Shown here: positions 35,048 through 47,009 of the stretch, piece after piece
How the letters are laid out: the number at the start of each line of letters is the position of its first letter
Numbering within the stretch: position 1 is the stretch's first letter
Assembly (NCBI GenBank): GCA_019925105.1
Contig: JAHGAU010000002.1
Location: forward strand, 1,798,001-1,862,000
Source of the DNA: Niebla homalea
Lineage: Eukaryota > Ascomycota > Lecanoromycetes > Lecanorales > Ramalinaceae
Length of the DNA: 64,000 nucleotides
Reading direction: 5' to 3'
Translations under genes and position numbers: made by a program
Notes under the pieces: model-generated
The model's database searches: none
The model's input: the letters and a program-made list of their open reading frames with translations, nothing else
Told to the model about the DNA's origin: nothing

Positions 35048-38000
35048 ATGTCATCTGTCGATCATGGCAACGAGAATGTATCAGCCGCATTACCGGCCGA
35101 TCAGATAGCAGTTGAGGGCAGCGCGGGATCAGACACAGACACCGGAGGACCTCTCAAATCAGATACTGTGATTAAAGATGGAGCCGACTTTCAACATCAT
35201 GCACGTTCCAACTCTGTCAAGAAGCCGACAACATTTAAGGCGGTATCGGTTACTAAGAACTTCCTTGCCAAGGCTGGCACCCCAGCTGCCCCAAATACCA
35301 AAGTCAATGGTGACACAGCAGGTGAGAGAAACCTTCATCAGCGAGTATTCTGAAGAAGCTTATCATGATCAGCCCCAGTCACAGTCAACGGTGGGGGAAC
35401 CTTGCCACCAGTCCCCCGACCACGCCTCGTTGCGAAGACCGCGAGTGGGAACAAACCATCAAAGTCACATTTCGGGGCGCGAAATGGCTCCGGACCAGAT
35501 CCGATGCAGGTCTGGAATAGGAACAGAGGTTGGTATACTAATCAGAACCTGGTTCGCATTCCGCTGACTTCTGCCTAGCCGCCCCTCAGCAGACCCCCAA
35601 GCATCTTACCGACGAAGAGCTTAAGCAACAGTATGGCATACACCTCGCAACAAGGATTCAAGCCGATGGCGACGGTAAGGAGGCCAAATGGGCCGATATC
35701 GACGACGATGAGGATGACTGGGCACCGGAGACGATCGAGTGGAATGATGGGACTAAGATAGATCTGTCACAGAACGACTCAGCGAAGCTACTCGCTGAGC
35801 AGCAAGCTATTGAGGACGCTGCAAGGAAACGCCAGGAGGAGGAAAAGAAAGCCAAGGCTGCTGCTGAGAAGAAACCTACGACGAGCGTAGGCCCGAACGC
35901 GACAGTACTGAAGCCGCGCTCGGCTGCCCAGCCCAAGCCTGGGAGCCCACTAGTCCTGAAGACGCCGACTGAGAAGCCCACGCTTGTATCAAAGCCATCG
36001 GCTGCCACACCTGCGAAATCGCCCTGGGCAGCTCTGCCCGCTATTGACAAAGTCCCACCGGTTGAGATCAACCCACCAGTCGCATCATCTCCCCAGCGCT
36101 CATTGCAGAATGGCTTTCAACAAACAGGTCCCACCGTCCCTCCGCCTCAACCTGCCATGGAAATCGCCGCTGACTCATTCAAACGTGGAGGAGCTGAAAC
36201 TCAAAGAGACAACGTCGGCAGGCTGTTTAATGCGCAGTCAGGTGTGTACGAGCCTGCCAATGCGACTGGTGGTCGTCGGGGGTCAATGCGCAAAGAAGGC
36301 AACTTTCGAGCACCATCTGTGCTTCAGCGCGGAAATACTGTGCAAGACGCGTCTGCTCCTGCCGAGCCATCTGCAGCGTTCCAGACTCGTCGATTAAGCC
36401 AGAATGAGCATGCTCCCTGGGATCGTCGAAAGTCTTCGACTGTAAGCGGGGAGAGTGGTCGAAGACAGTCGATCTCCGAACGTCGTGGATCTCACCATTC
36501 CCAAACCATTCAATCACCATTGGCCTCCGCAGCACCAGGCATTGACATCAAGTCTCCGATTGCGGCAAATGCACAACTTGCTCATGATGGCCGAGCAGGG
36601 CCCGGCCAGGCTTATCATGCGCGGGGTGGATCAAATAATGCTAATATACCAACAGAGTCTGAAGATGCAGCACACCAGAAGAAAGTCATGCGTGAAAAAC
36701 GAGAACTCGCTATCAAGCGTAGAAAGGAACAAGAGGAAAAGGAAGAGACGGAGAAGAAAGAGCGTATCCGCAAGAAGTTGGAAGCAATGGGAGAAGCTCC
36801 TGCGAGAAAAGAGCCTGCAAAGGAGGCACAGACTGTGAAGATTGAGAAGCGACCCAGTGAGCCAGTTAAGATTGAACGTACAGACGCTGTCAAAGAGCCT
36901 CAATCGCCAGAGCAATCGAAGCTGACGGCAGTATCGCCATCTTTGGCTGCGAAGTCTCCGCCTAAGCCTCCTGCACCAAATGCTTCCGGTGCCCCTCAGC
37001 AATATGGCATGATGAAGGTCCACAGCTCCGCACCACGAGATCCAATGCAGCAAGTCACCGAGACCCTGATGGGAGAGAAAGCGAAAATGCATCCTACAAG
37101 CCAGAAAGTCTCACCGTCAGACATTGAAACCAGAGCTGAAACAAACAAAGATCCCTCGCCCCCCCTGACTAACGGTGTTGGTGCTTCAAGACCATCGGAA
37201 TCTATTTTCCAACGTTCACCGGAACTATCAGCACAGCGAATCGCAGCCGACGGACGGCCGCAGCTCTGGAATGATATGCCAAGAGATTCGAAATTGTATG
37301 CGGGTTGGAATCCTCAACAAAATAGGAGAGAGCCAGCCAGTGTATGGGGGCCGATGTCGCCCTCACAGTCGTTGGGGAATGGCGCGTTCGATCGTACGAT
37401 TCAACGACCACAATCCAGACATCAAGATTCCTTTTCTTCATCGAATTTGGCACCAATTGGTCCTCCTAGGCCTCTTCAACATATTCAACAAGTCAAGGAT
37501 CCTAGAGACACTGCAAGAGCGGGTGGTATGGACCAAGGTCTTGGCATGGAGGACTCGCAGACGATTCCCAGTTTCCCTAGCTCCGAGACTCAGCCATTTG
37601 CCCGCATCGATGTACAGAGGCCATTGGAGAACGGAGATACTGCCTCTCCCCCACGTAATGCTCTCGATGGACAAGGCTTTCCAGGGCATGGAGGCGCTCA
37701 GCGCCCGCTCGGCAACAATCAACGGGACGCTAAATTAGCCGCGTGGGCCAACTTCCAAGCAACAGACAGGACATTCCAAGCCGAGCAACGTCGTAAGTAT
37801 GAGGAAGAGCGCCGGGCCAGACTTGAAGAAGAAGCTCGTACCGGCGTGACTCAGGCGGCGAAGATGCCAATCGTTGAGGAGACGTGGAAACAGGTCAGGG
37901 TTGATGACAAAGGAACTGGACGGTCCATCGTCAACGTTTCAAAGACGATCAACAATCCTGCCCTGCAAGCGAGTCTGCAAATGCCAATGGACATTCGGAA

Positions 38001-39216
38001 CCCGTCTTTCGTTAGTGCAATGGACGGGCCAGGCATCATTGGAGGTAGCTTAGGTCGTTCTTCTCGCTTCTTTCCCGCAGCTGGAAGATTGCAAGCCTAT
38101 CCTCACGCTGCTGCACCATTCTCGAGCTTGTACCGCCGCAGTGATTCACCGCCGCCTCCAGACGAGCGTGGCCACCCGGCATACGACGCTGAGCCGAGAC
38201 GTGTCGTAGTCCGATTACCATCAAGCGGAGCCAACGACCCAATGGACCCAATGGACCCAATGGACCCAATGGAGCCAACGACACCAAAGGTCAAGTTACC
38301 GCCATCGAGCGTATCGTCCAATCAAACTGTGTCACCATCAACGAGCCAGCCGATACCAATGCGGACGGTATCGCAGCCGTTGGTAAACAACCCGTCATGG
38401 CAAGATCGCTTCAACGGTCTCCTTTTTGGTGGTAAGAAATCGTCCCCTCCAAAGAAATCTGTGCAGCTTGTGGGTGAATCCGCTTCTACCAGAGAGCCTC
38501 TGGACTCGCCTGCCCCAAGGATGGCCGCGGCCGTGGCGTTACCACCACCAGGCAAGAAAACTGGATCAACCACACTTGAAGTTCTATCAGGAGACTGTCA
38601 AGATGAAGAAGCGCTCTTCGAGCCTGAGTCAGGGTCCACGCCAACCGTGATCTTCCCTAAGCAGACAAGACCAAAGAATCCGTGGATGATGAACAAACAC
38701 CTGCATCAGCCGATGGTACCTAGTCGTGAACCTGAGGCTGTTACCAAAGCTGTACTAGATCTACCAGCACTCTTTTCGCCACAAAATCTCCTGCTTGTCT
38801 TCATACATTTGCAAGGCATGGCCAGTAGCAAATCGAGAACGATGAGGCCGCCTCATGGATACTTTCCAACGCGAGACAATAGCCATGCTTCGAATTTGTA
38901 TCATCATGATCAATCCACCCGTCAGCAAAACTTCCAAAGCCATCGGCAAAACAAGCATGCAGGCAAGTCTTACAAAAATCGGGAGACGTCCGGCAGCTTC
39001 AGTCAGGCTTCCCCCAATCGAAAATTTGCACAGGGCAACGGCAACGCCCAGCAGGGCCCGAACGTTGAAGGAGCGCTGCCACGGAACAATCAGCAACATC
39101 GCAGCAACACCCAAGACCGTAATTCACACCCGCCTCAGCAGCAGCAATCAGTCGGGTGGGAAGAGCAGCAGCACCCAGGCGGGTGGGAAGGTGTCGGCGC
39201 CGGGGGCAAGTGGTAA
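35048..39216 (+). CDS. Large disordered conserved fungal protein, unknown function
   Basis: Three exons: 35048-35321, 35373-35528 and 35579-39216, 1355 residues. The two introns are about 50 bases with frame restored. The N-terminal 230 residues contain compact blocks that look conserved among filamentous ascomycetes: SVKKPTTFKAVSVTKNFLAK, PRPRLVAKTASG, GPDPMQVWNRNR, LTDEELKQQYGIHLATRI and the acidic KWADIDDDEDDWAPETIEW. The rest is disordered, rich in Ser, Pro, Gln, Lys and Arg. It has a Lys/Glu coiled-coil region (about residues 560-630), a second AWANFQATDRTFQAEQRRKY segment and an Arg/Gly/Asn/Gln-rich tail. The composition suggests an RNA-binding or translation-linked protein, but I recognise no domain. 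A small perfect 9-base-encoded DPM repeat (NDPMDPMDPMDPME) lies near 38236-38274. Confidence 0.8.
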
Positions 39217-39944
39217 TGCCGGAAGGAAGTGATGTTTGCTCGATTCTTTCCAGGGTCGTGTATATCTTGGTGCGTGAGTCGACTGCTTTCGTCGACGTGC
39301 GGACAATGATCTTCCGAAGAGGCGTCAGATCGAGCTAAATGGGCACCCCTGGACTCTTCGGATTTTAGCAACGCAGCAACCCACCTTTCATCTACCTCTC
39401 TACCAGATCACGCCACGCAGGTGATCTTTAAACACTGTGGCTTTACAAAGCCCCCATTCGCTGTCATACTGGCTGTCACATCATTCCTCGATCGCAGAGG
39501 ACCTCCGATTTCGCAGAGGGGCGGGTTGTTCGCAACTTTTGTCGAGGCTTGCTCTCACTCACCTTGCTCGGGCGTAGTGTGCATATAGGTTCTGCTGGCA
39601 GCAAAGCGACAACGAAGTTCTCCATTGCGAGTTTCCTTTTGCTAGTCCGGTAGAGTAATGGTCACATCAGGGGATCAGGGTTACTGAGATACAGGACAAA
39701 GCCAGGTAGAACGGCTGGTGGGCATGTCGATACTCTACAGCTTTGCAAACTGTCTCTTCGATTACTACTTCTGGTACTCTACCAATACTACTTTTAAGCA
39801 ACTTGAAGTGATTTCGTTTGATGATCATGTACTGAAGATGAAGCGTGCTTTCGATTGTTCTAAGTCGATGTCGCATCTGCGATTCACCCTTCCTCGCTCA
39901 GGACGAGGGGAGGAGAGGATTTTGATATTGAAAAGCGGAAACCA
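39217..39944. other. Intergenic, nothing recognised
   Basis: The 3' flank of the disordered-protein gene up to the nested element. Short overlapping frames only. Confidence 0.4.
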
Positions 39945-41001
39945 TTAGCGTGTTCATTTTCGATGTCGTTTCCTTGGCGATTTCGGTTCCACCCCCACCC
40001 CAAATCCTTCTACGGAACATACGATTACTCCATGGAAATTCTTTTTTAGAGAAATCTGAAAACCTGAAAATGATTAACGGATGTTGTTCTCTACTATTCA
40101 CATACAAAATATTGGATAAAAATCAGAAGTCATAAAGGTCGATTTGGTGGGTGAGTTTTAGGTCCCAGTGCCCCAAAAAATATAGTGCAATCAATAAGCT
40201 CGGAGGGGGCGGGTTGGAGTCGGAACCGCCCTGTAAGGCGGGCCATAAGGATATTAACGATAATGCAGAATTTAGATTTTAAAAAATCAGAAATCCCCAA
40301 AATATTAAATATTAAAGTAAATACCCTATTATACTATATATTTCTCTACCTAATTGACATACTTCATCACCCTTATTACCTTCATTCTCATCACCCTTAC
40401 CCTCAATTGCACCTTCACCTTCACCTGCACCCTTATTAACCCTATTACCTTCACCAACCCCATTACCCCCATTACCCTCACCCTCATCACCCCCATCACC
40501 CTTACCACCGTCACCACCGTCACCACCGTCACCACCGTCACCACCGTCACCACCCTTATCACCCTCATCACGTTCACCCTTACCCTTACCTTCACCTGGA
40601 CTACTAACCACACTTATAACCCATACCTTAATATTAAGGCTGCTGAAAAAGGTAATAGTAAGGTCAGGTTAAGTAAGGGTGATGAGGGTGATGAAGGTAA
40701 TGAGGGTGATAAAGGTGGTGAAGGTGCTGAAGGTGCTAAGGGTGAAAGTGCAGGTGAAGGTAAGGGTGAAAGTGCAGGTGAAGGTAAGGGTGAAAGTGAG
40801 GGTAAGGGTGATGAGAATGAAGGTAATAAGGGTGATGAAGTATATTAATTAAGTAGAGAAATATATAATATAATAGGGTATTTACTTTAATATTTAATAT
40901 TTTTGGGATTTCTGATTTTCTAAAATCCAAATTCTGCATTATCGTTAATGTCCTTATGGCCCGCTTTACCAAGGGAACGACATCGAAAATGAACACGCTA
41001 A
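39945..41001. mobile_element. MITE-like element, copy B, split by a foldback insert
   Basis: Both ends read TTAGCGTGTTCATTTTCGAT inward and continue GTCGTT(T/C)CCTTGG, with CA duplicated directly outside (39943-39944 and 41002-41003). Without the insert at 40231-40968 the element is about 319 bases, similar to copy A. It also shares interior sequence with A (an A/T-rich stretch around CATACAAAATATT and a later AGTGC near the right arm). The arm sequence is interrupted between GGAACCGCC and AAGGGAACG, so the insertion came after the MITE. Confidence 0.82.
40231..40968. mobile_element. Foldback element nested in MITE copy B
   Basis: 738 bases. The outer 170-180 bases on each side are near-perfect inverted copies: both read GCGGGCCATAAGG, then ATTAACGATAATGCAGAATT and onward through TACTTCATCACCCTTATTACC. 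Between them the left half is pyrimidine-rich with CACCNT-type hexamers, including five CACCGT units near 40505-40548. The right half is the purine-rich counterpart. A perfect 14-base palindrome CCTTAATATTAAGG lies at 40626-40639 near the centre. The whole insert can fold into one long hairpin. Open frames of 84-164 codons inside it are translations of the repeats, not genes. Confidence 0.85.
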
Positions 41002-41110
41002 CATTCCGTATCTCTCTGCATAAACCGTTGGAACAATTCATGGAGCTTCCACTTATCTTCATTCTCTAACATTTCTTCCTTTCCTGCTACCCCGTCCAAG
41101 AACCATCACG

Positions 41111-42696
41111 ATGGCTTCAGAGACCTTCACCACCATCTCCCCCACCACCGGCCAACCGATTCTCACCCGCCCCTCCATCAGCGACGCCGACATCGCTCTC
41201 CTCCCCGCCATCGCAACCCAAGCTTTTAATTCCTACAAACACCTCCCCCTCTCCCAACGCCAAACCACTGTCAAAAAAGCCTTGTCACTGATATCCTCGC
41301 GACAAGATGCGCTGGCCCGCGAGATCACGGAGCAGATGGGTCGTCCCATATCCCATGCGGGCAAAGAGATCTCGACGGCAGTAGCGCGTGGGGACTACCT
41401 CCTCAAGATCAGTGGGGAATGTCTGGCAGATACGGCTGGCGAAGCGGAGGCCGGGTTCAAGCGATTCATCAGGAAAGAGCCAATTGGGCCAGTCTTGATA
41501 TTGTTTGCTTGGAACGTATGCAGCCACCTCCTCCCCCCCCTTTCCTCGCTCTCGATTATGGTCCACTCAATTCCGATTCGTGATTTCATACTGCATTGCA
41601 TGGTTCACGCGGGCTTACGAGGCTTACTCAAAAGACGTGATCCTTGCAGTATCCGTACCTGATCCTTGTGAATGCACTGATACCGGCTTTGTTGGCCGGG
41701 AATAGCGTCATCATCAAGCCGTCACCGCAGACACCTACCATAGCAGAGCACGTCAAGGAGATATTCGAAGAGGCTGGCTTGCCCAAAAACGTGATTCAAT
41801 TCTTCCACTGCGGGTCGCCCAAGCGGCTGGAAAGGGTGGTCAGGGTACCGCAGCTCAAGTTGATATGCTTCACGGGCTCGGTAGCTGGTGGGTTGATGAT
41901 CCAGAACGCTGCAGCTGACCGAGTCGTTCCCGTAACGCTGGAGCTGGGTGGAAAAGATCCGGCGTATGTGAGGGAGGATGTGGATGTTAAGTGGGCGGCA
42001 GAGGAGATTGTGGACGGAGCGGTGTTCAACTCCGGACAGAGCTGCTGCAGTATCGAGAGGGTGTATGTGGCCGAGGGGATCCATGATCAGTTTGTGGAAG
42101 CGGTATCAGAAGTGCTCAAGGGTTACAAGCTGGGTGATCCATTTGATCCGAAGACGAATGTGGGGCCCGTGGTGAGTCGGAGGTCAAAGGATGTGATTGC
42201 GAAGCATGTGCAGGATGCACTGCAGAAGGGAGGCAAGGATATGACTCCCTTCAATGAGAGCTTTGGGAAGCAAGCGGTGGGAAATTATGTGGCGCCAAGG
42301 CTGCTGGTGGATGTGACACATGATATGACGGTAATGAATGAGGAGACGTTCGGGCCGATCATACCAGTCATGAGGGTTGGAAACGATGAGGAAGCGATGA
42401 GGATGATGAATGATAGCGAGTTTGGGCTGACGGCTAGTGTGTGGACAAAGGATGTGAAGAGAGGGGAGGAGTTGCTGGAGAGTATAGATGCAGGGACAGG
42501 ATTCGTGAATCGGTGTGACTATCCCAGTCCGGTAAGCATGAGATCTCCACCAGATTGCCACGTGCTCATCTAGATCTCCCAGGATCTGGCTTGGACCGGG
42601 TGGAAAAATTCAGGCAGAGGAATCACGCTAAGCAGGTTTGGCTTTGAGCAATTCGTCAAGCTGAAGAGCTTTCATGTCAAGAATTGTCCAACCTGA
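41111..42696 (+). CDS. NAD(P)-dependent aldehyde dehydrogenase
   Basis: Three exons: 41111-41515, 41650-42531 and 42583-42696, 466 residues, all phase-0 introns. The enzyme oxidises an aldehyde to the acid using NAD(P). Key elements: FAWN|YPYLILVNALIPALLAG across intron 1, IKPSPQTP for the cofactor, FTGSVAGG, the general base Glu234 in LELGGKDPAYV, catalytic Cys267 in NSGQSCCSIERV, and NEETFGPIIPVM. The last exon adds the conserved WTGWKNSGRGITLSRFGFEQF. It is closest in feel to the succinate-semialdehyde type of fungal ALDHs, but the substrate cannot be fixed from motifs. The start codon is 109 bases from the nested element, so the element may lie in its promoter. Confidence 0.92.
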
Positions 42697-43502
42697 GGAT
42701 ACAAGGGTGGCGGTGAGGATTGAAGCCGAGCACGAGGTATGTAGCCTTGGAATGTGAAAAACTTGAAAATCTCAAGGTCCCCAAATGGACGAAGCGAAGA
42801 TGAAGAGCAGCCATGCAAGGGCAATTGAGCAGCTCATACTAATGCTGAAGGCTAATGATGATGCATATTACAGATCACGAAGGGTATGCATGATTAAAGA
42901 TGGTAAGCTTCCTTTATTAATCTAGCGATATTAACCAGCTGCTATGCTTGGGAGCGTGACCTCAATCCCCAATCCCAATCTCTTGATAGAGATTTCTTAA
43001 TAGAGTTCTCTTGAAGATTGCAGGTACCTGGAATGTTGAAAGAGTCTGCCCATGTGGGGACTGGTTTCATGACACTCGTTACCGATAGGTCGATCTGGTC
43101 AAGCACGTGGGATTCGTCACGTCAACCCAAAATGCAAATTTGTCAAATTGATTTGCACTCATTTACCACAAATTCACAACATTCATCCGGCCGGCCGTAT
43201 GACTGCAAGGTGATTGCTATTGTTGATTTGACTTTTATTATTGTCTTCTACAAGCAACAGCTTGACATCACCATCACCTATCTAGGTTGAAGACTCTCAT
43301 TGACACCTTCGCTGTTCTTAGCCTGTCTTCATTCCTTTCTCTCCAACTGTGTTCATACCTCTTGTTGTCCTGGTATCCTTAGCGAGCGTCATCACAGCCC
43401 TCTTTGACACACACGTCATCACATTCGTTGTCCTCATCAACAAGCACAAGACTCCCGAAACCAAGACCCTCTGTACAATCTACCATCGGCAAGTCATCAT
43501 AC
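42697..43502. other. Intergenic, no confident gene
   Basis: Open frames are short. A GGCCGGCC palindrome lies near 43190. A pyrimidine-rich stretch near 43320-43380 probably belongs to the leader of the next gene. Confidence 0.4.
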
Positions 43503-44111
43503 ATGCCATCCTCATTCATGGACGTCAAAGAGAAGACCATGTCCTGCCTTCGCCGTTTCTCTATCCTCAAACGATGCAAGGACCGCTGTCGAAAGCTTTG
43601 GACCAAGAAACGCCAGACCAAAGCTCCTACTTCCCCTCTGAGCATCGTACGTCAAGCTTCGTTTTTCTCGAACTTGAAGGCTCAAGGGGGGCATCAAACG
43701 CTGACAAGGTGTCTACTGGGATAGGGTCCACCTTATGACTTCCGCAAAGACACGACGGCCACAGCTAGTATGCTTGAGCTCGCCGAGAAGTACATCTACC
43801 TCTCCCTTTACCCCCCCCTTCCTCAACACTCCACGTAGAGTCTTCCCACAGATACTGACCGGACTCAACCACGCAGAGCTTCCACAGCCAGTGGGCCCCG
43901 TGCCAATCTCGGTAGACCTCAGATCCAGCAACCACCTAGGGCCACATCTGTTCGACCCTCTACGGCTAGCTCGTCACAACTAAAGGAAAAGGTGGTGGAG
44001 GGAGAGAGCTCGACCGATATCAGGGAGACGGTGCTGGACATGGCGAATACCAACACTGACGATCCCACCAGCACAACGAAGCTGATCGAGAAGGACCCCA
44101 CGCCTTTCTGA
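43503..44111 (+). CDS. Small hypothetical protein, spliced
   Basis: Three-exon model: 43503-43646, 43725-43789 and 43877-44111, 147 residues. Intron 1 (GTACGT to GATAG, 78 bases) joins TSPLSI to GPPYDFRKD. Intron 2 (GTACAT, 87 bases) has a CTGAC branch point about 15 bases before its CAG and joins LAEK to ASTASGPR. The start is the ATG of MPSSFMDVKEKTMSCL. The N-terminus is strongly basic (LRRFSILKRCKDRCRKLWTKKRQ). The GPP-x-(D/N)FR motif is one I associate with small uncharacterised fungal proteins. The C-terminal half is Ser/Thr-rich and acidic and ends KLIEKDPTPF. There is no signal peptide. Function unknown and an extra upstream exon is possible. Confidence 0.55.
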
Positions 44112-44803
44112 AGTGGTACGATGATCGAGGAAAGGACTACAAAAAGACACAAATTCTGACAACGAAGGCTGGAATTGAATTTGCCGGAGGAATGTATGCA
44201 GGTCAAATATGGTGGTGTACGATATCCGTAACAGGTGAAGATATACTGCAGACTGGGGTAGACGGGGGTAATGTAGGAGCGGATGGCTCCAGTGTAAGTT
44301 ATTGTTGAAGAGGGCAGATTCTATCACCAGATCCAACTCATACAGAAGTCACACAGCTGTCTCTCACATCTCCATCATCAATTGACCCAACCTCATTCAT
44401 ACTATCATTGTACTGACAGGAAACAGACCGGTTTTAAGCATTCTCCGGCAATGTGAACCCGAGTCTGGGAATACAAACCGAAGCTTGAGAGAGGGGTAAC
44501 TTTGCCTCTTGTCCGCTCCCCGCACTCGACATGACGATCTGCTTCCCACAATACCATCCACCGACCGAGAAGATCCGATAAATCTGCAATTGACGTCATC
44601 CCCATGCGCTTAGAAATGTCTCTTCGAAAGCTTAGCAAGCTTAGCAATAATTCCAAATGATACTTCGATTGTGTTCAAATACTGACATGTCGACCTCCTC
44701 GAATCCTTCCTATTGCATCTGAGAGCCCCCAGCAACCATCGACCAGACCGTTTCCAGCACCTCAACGCTCAATTGAGACCCATCGGTTTTCAAGCTCGGA
44801 ACA
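44112..44803. other. Intergenic, nothing recognised
   Basis: No gene or repeat found. It includes the promoter side of the MDR reductase gene. Confidence 0.4.
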
Positions 44804-45657
44804 ATGGCTCTCCCAACCACCACCAAACAATACAACATCACCGGCAAAGGCGGCTTCCAAGACCTCAAACTCACCGAGTCCGCCCCGATCCCCAAGCTCG
44901 GTGACTACGACGTCCTCGTCAATTGGCACTATGCCTCGCTCAACTACCGCGACCTCATCATTCCGAAAGTGCGGGCGGATCCCCCCTTCACCCTTCCCTC
45001 TCTCCCCCCTTCTTCTCTCACTGCTCCATTTCCCATCTCCCATCGCCCCTTTCCTATTTCCCATTTTCCCTCGTCCCTTCTCCTCATCAATCCCCCACCT
45101 CGTTCAGCCCCTCCCAAATCTAACGCCTCCGTTCCAGGGCAAATACCCCTTCCCCATCACCCCCTCCGTGATCCCCCTCTCCGACGCCGCCGGCACCGTC
45201 ATCGCCGCAGGCCCCCGCTGCACCACCCTCACCGCCGGCTCGCGCGTCTGCTCCCTATTCAACCAATCCCACCAACACGGGCCCATCACCACCGCCGACA
45301 CCATGACGGGGCTCGGCGGCAGTGTGGATGGCGTCTTGCGCCAGTACGGCGTCTATCCGGAGTGGGGGCTGGTGAGGATGCCGGCCGGCTGGACCTTCAG
45401 GGAGGCGGCGACGCTGAGCTGTGCGGGTGTGACGGCGTGGAATGGTTTGATGGGCTTGCGGCCCACGCGGCCCGGGGATTGGGTCATTGTGCAGGGTGAG
45501 TTCACTTTCTTTTTTTCCTTTTTACTTTTTTTATCCTTTCCCCTAGTTGGGGGAGAAGCGGTGGTTTCGGTGTGTGTGCGTTGATTACGAGTTGAGAGGG
45601 GGTTGTCAAAAAAGGAGAAGGGTGGGGGGGGACTTCCAAAGCAAAGGGGGGTCGATA

Positions 45658-45692
<35 letters not shown>

Positions 45693-46385
45693 CCCCAGAA
45701 CGACAGACATTGTGACTTGACCCTTCTTCCCCATTCGAAATCCCCATGGGAAAAGACGGGCGACGACGCTGACATGCCGAGATATCACATAGGAACGGGC
45801 GGGGTGAGTCTCTTCGCCCTCCAATTCGCCAAGGCGCTGCACGCCCACGTCATCGCCACCACCTCCTCGGACGAGAAAGCCAAGACGCTGAGGACCCTCG
45901 GCGCCGACCACGTGATCAACTACCGGCAAGATCCAGCCTGGGGCGAGACCGCCAAGAAGATCATCGCGGAACACTCTCCCTCCTCACCCGGCGGCGTCGC
46001 CGACGGCGCGAGCCACATCATCGAGGTCGGCGGCCCCAACACCATGGCGCAGAGTCTCCGGGCCGTCAAGCCCGAGGGCGTCATCAGCGTGATCGGCTTC
46101 CTGGGCGGGATGAAGGGCGAGGGGCAGCCGGGCATGCTGGATTGTCTGACGTCCATCTGCACGGTCCGCGGGGTGCTGGTGGGGAGTCGAGAGCAGTTCG
46201 AGGATATGGTCCGGTTGATCGAGACGGCGGGGATCCGGCCCGTGGTGGATGAGGGCGGGAAGGAAGGGAGGGGGAAGGGGTGGGGGATGGAGGATGTGAA
46301 GGAGGCGATGCAGTACATGTGGGAACAGAAGCATCTGGGCAAGGTGGTGATCCGGGTGGATGATCGAGGCGGGTCGAAGCTGTGA
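44804..46385 (+). CDS. Zinc-free MDR oxidoreductase (quinone-reductase-like)
   Basis: Three exons: 44804-44968, 45138-45495 and 45793-46385, 371 residues. It is a medium-chain dehydrogenase/reductase that uses NADPH to reduce quinones or enals. Motifs: NYRDLIIPKGKYPFPITPSV with the substrate-binding N-terminal domain, PLSDAAGTVIAAG, SCAGVTAWNGL, and a Rossmann fold with the cofactor loop VIVQGTGGVSLFALQFAKA rebuilt across intron 2. The structural Cys cluster and the GHE zinc ligand of alcohol dehydrogenases are absent, so it is not a classical zinc ADH. Intron 1 (169 bases) is pyrimidine-rich. Intron 2 (297 bases) contains an uninterrupted GA run of about 28 bases at 45660-45687. Confidence 0.9.
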
Positions 46386-46714
46386 GATTATATACATCTA
46401 TCATACGAGTAGGAGGAAGGAATATATTGGAGCTACCCGAGACTAAAAAGGGGGGGGGAGGAGGGGAAAAGTAACAATTTCCGTTATCAACTCCCACAGC
46501 TTTCATACATACCCTTTCATTCTTTACATATATTATTGACCACACCAAATACCTTCCTCGGATACCTTCTTCGGAATCCTCTATCCCCTTCCCGACAGCA
46601 ATCCCCCTTTCCCCCATAAAAGCAGAGCCAAACCATCCCATCTCCCCCGGACCCCATCAAAAAGCCCCCCAAGAGAAGAAAAAACTCCCCAGATTCATCC
46701 CACCGCGAAACTAT
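46386..46714. other. 3' flank of MDR gene
   Basis: No gene is seen. A G9 run lies near 46450. Confidence 0.4.
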
Positions 46715-46825
46715 TATACACCATCATACACCATCATCCACCATCATCCACCATCATACACCATCATACACCATCATACACCACCATCCTACATCATCAT
46801 ACACCATACACCACCATACACCATC
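46715..46825. repeat. 10-base minisatellite (ACCATCATAC-type)
   Basis: About ten imperfect copies of a 10-base unit such as CACCATCATA with CCA and ACA variants. They are followed by a few ACC/ATC-related remnants up to about 46830. Confidence 0.85.
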
Positions 46826-47009
46826 ATACCCATCAAATCTCCCGTAGTAGTAGTAGTAATACCACCTAATATCCCATCCACCAGCATCAGCAGTGAACCC
46901 CCCAGCAGTGAATCCACCAGCAGTGACTCCCCCAGCACAATGGTAGTGGTGGGTAATCGATTGATCGATCAAATATTCATGCCTTTATTCGAACCCAAAT
47001 CGTCGCGTG

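Noticed and set aside
40380..40600. Possible interstitial telomeric repeat (CCCTTA, TAACCCTA-like words)
   Set aside because: The words are scattered and not a tandem CCCTAA array. The core is CACCNT-like instead.
40350..40850. Open frames of 84-164 codons on both strands
   Set aside because: They are translations of hexamer arrays within the foldback element. Composition is limited to a few residues and the frame exists on both strands.
46754..46972. Tyr/Gly/Asp-rich 72-codon frame
   Set aside because: It is a read-through of the 10-base minisatellite and adjacent triplet runs.
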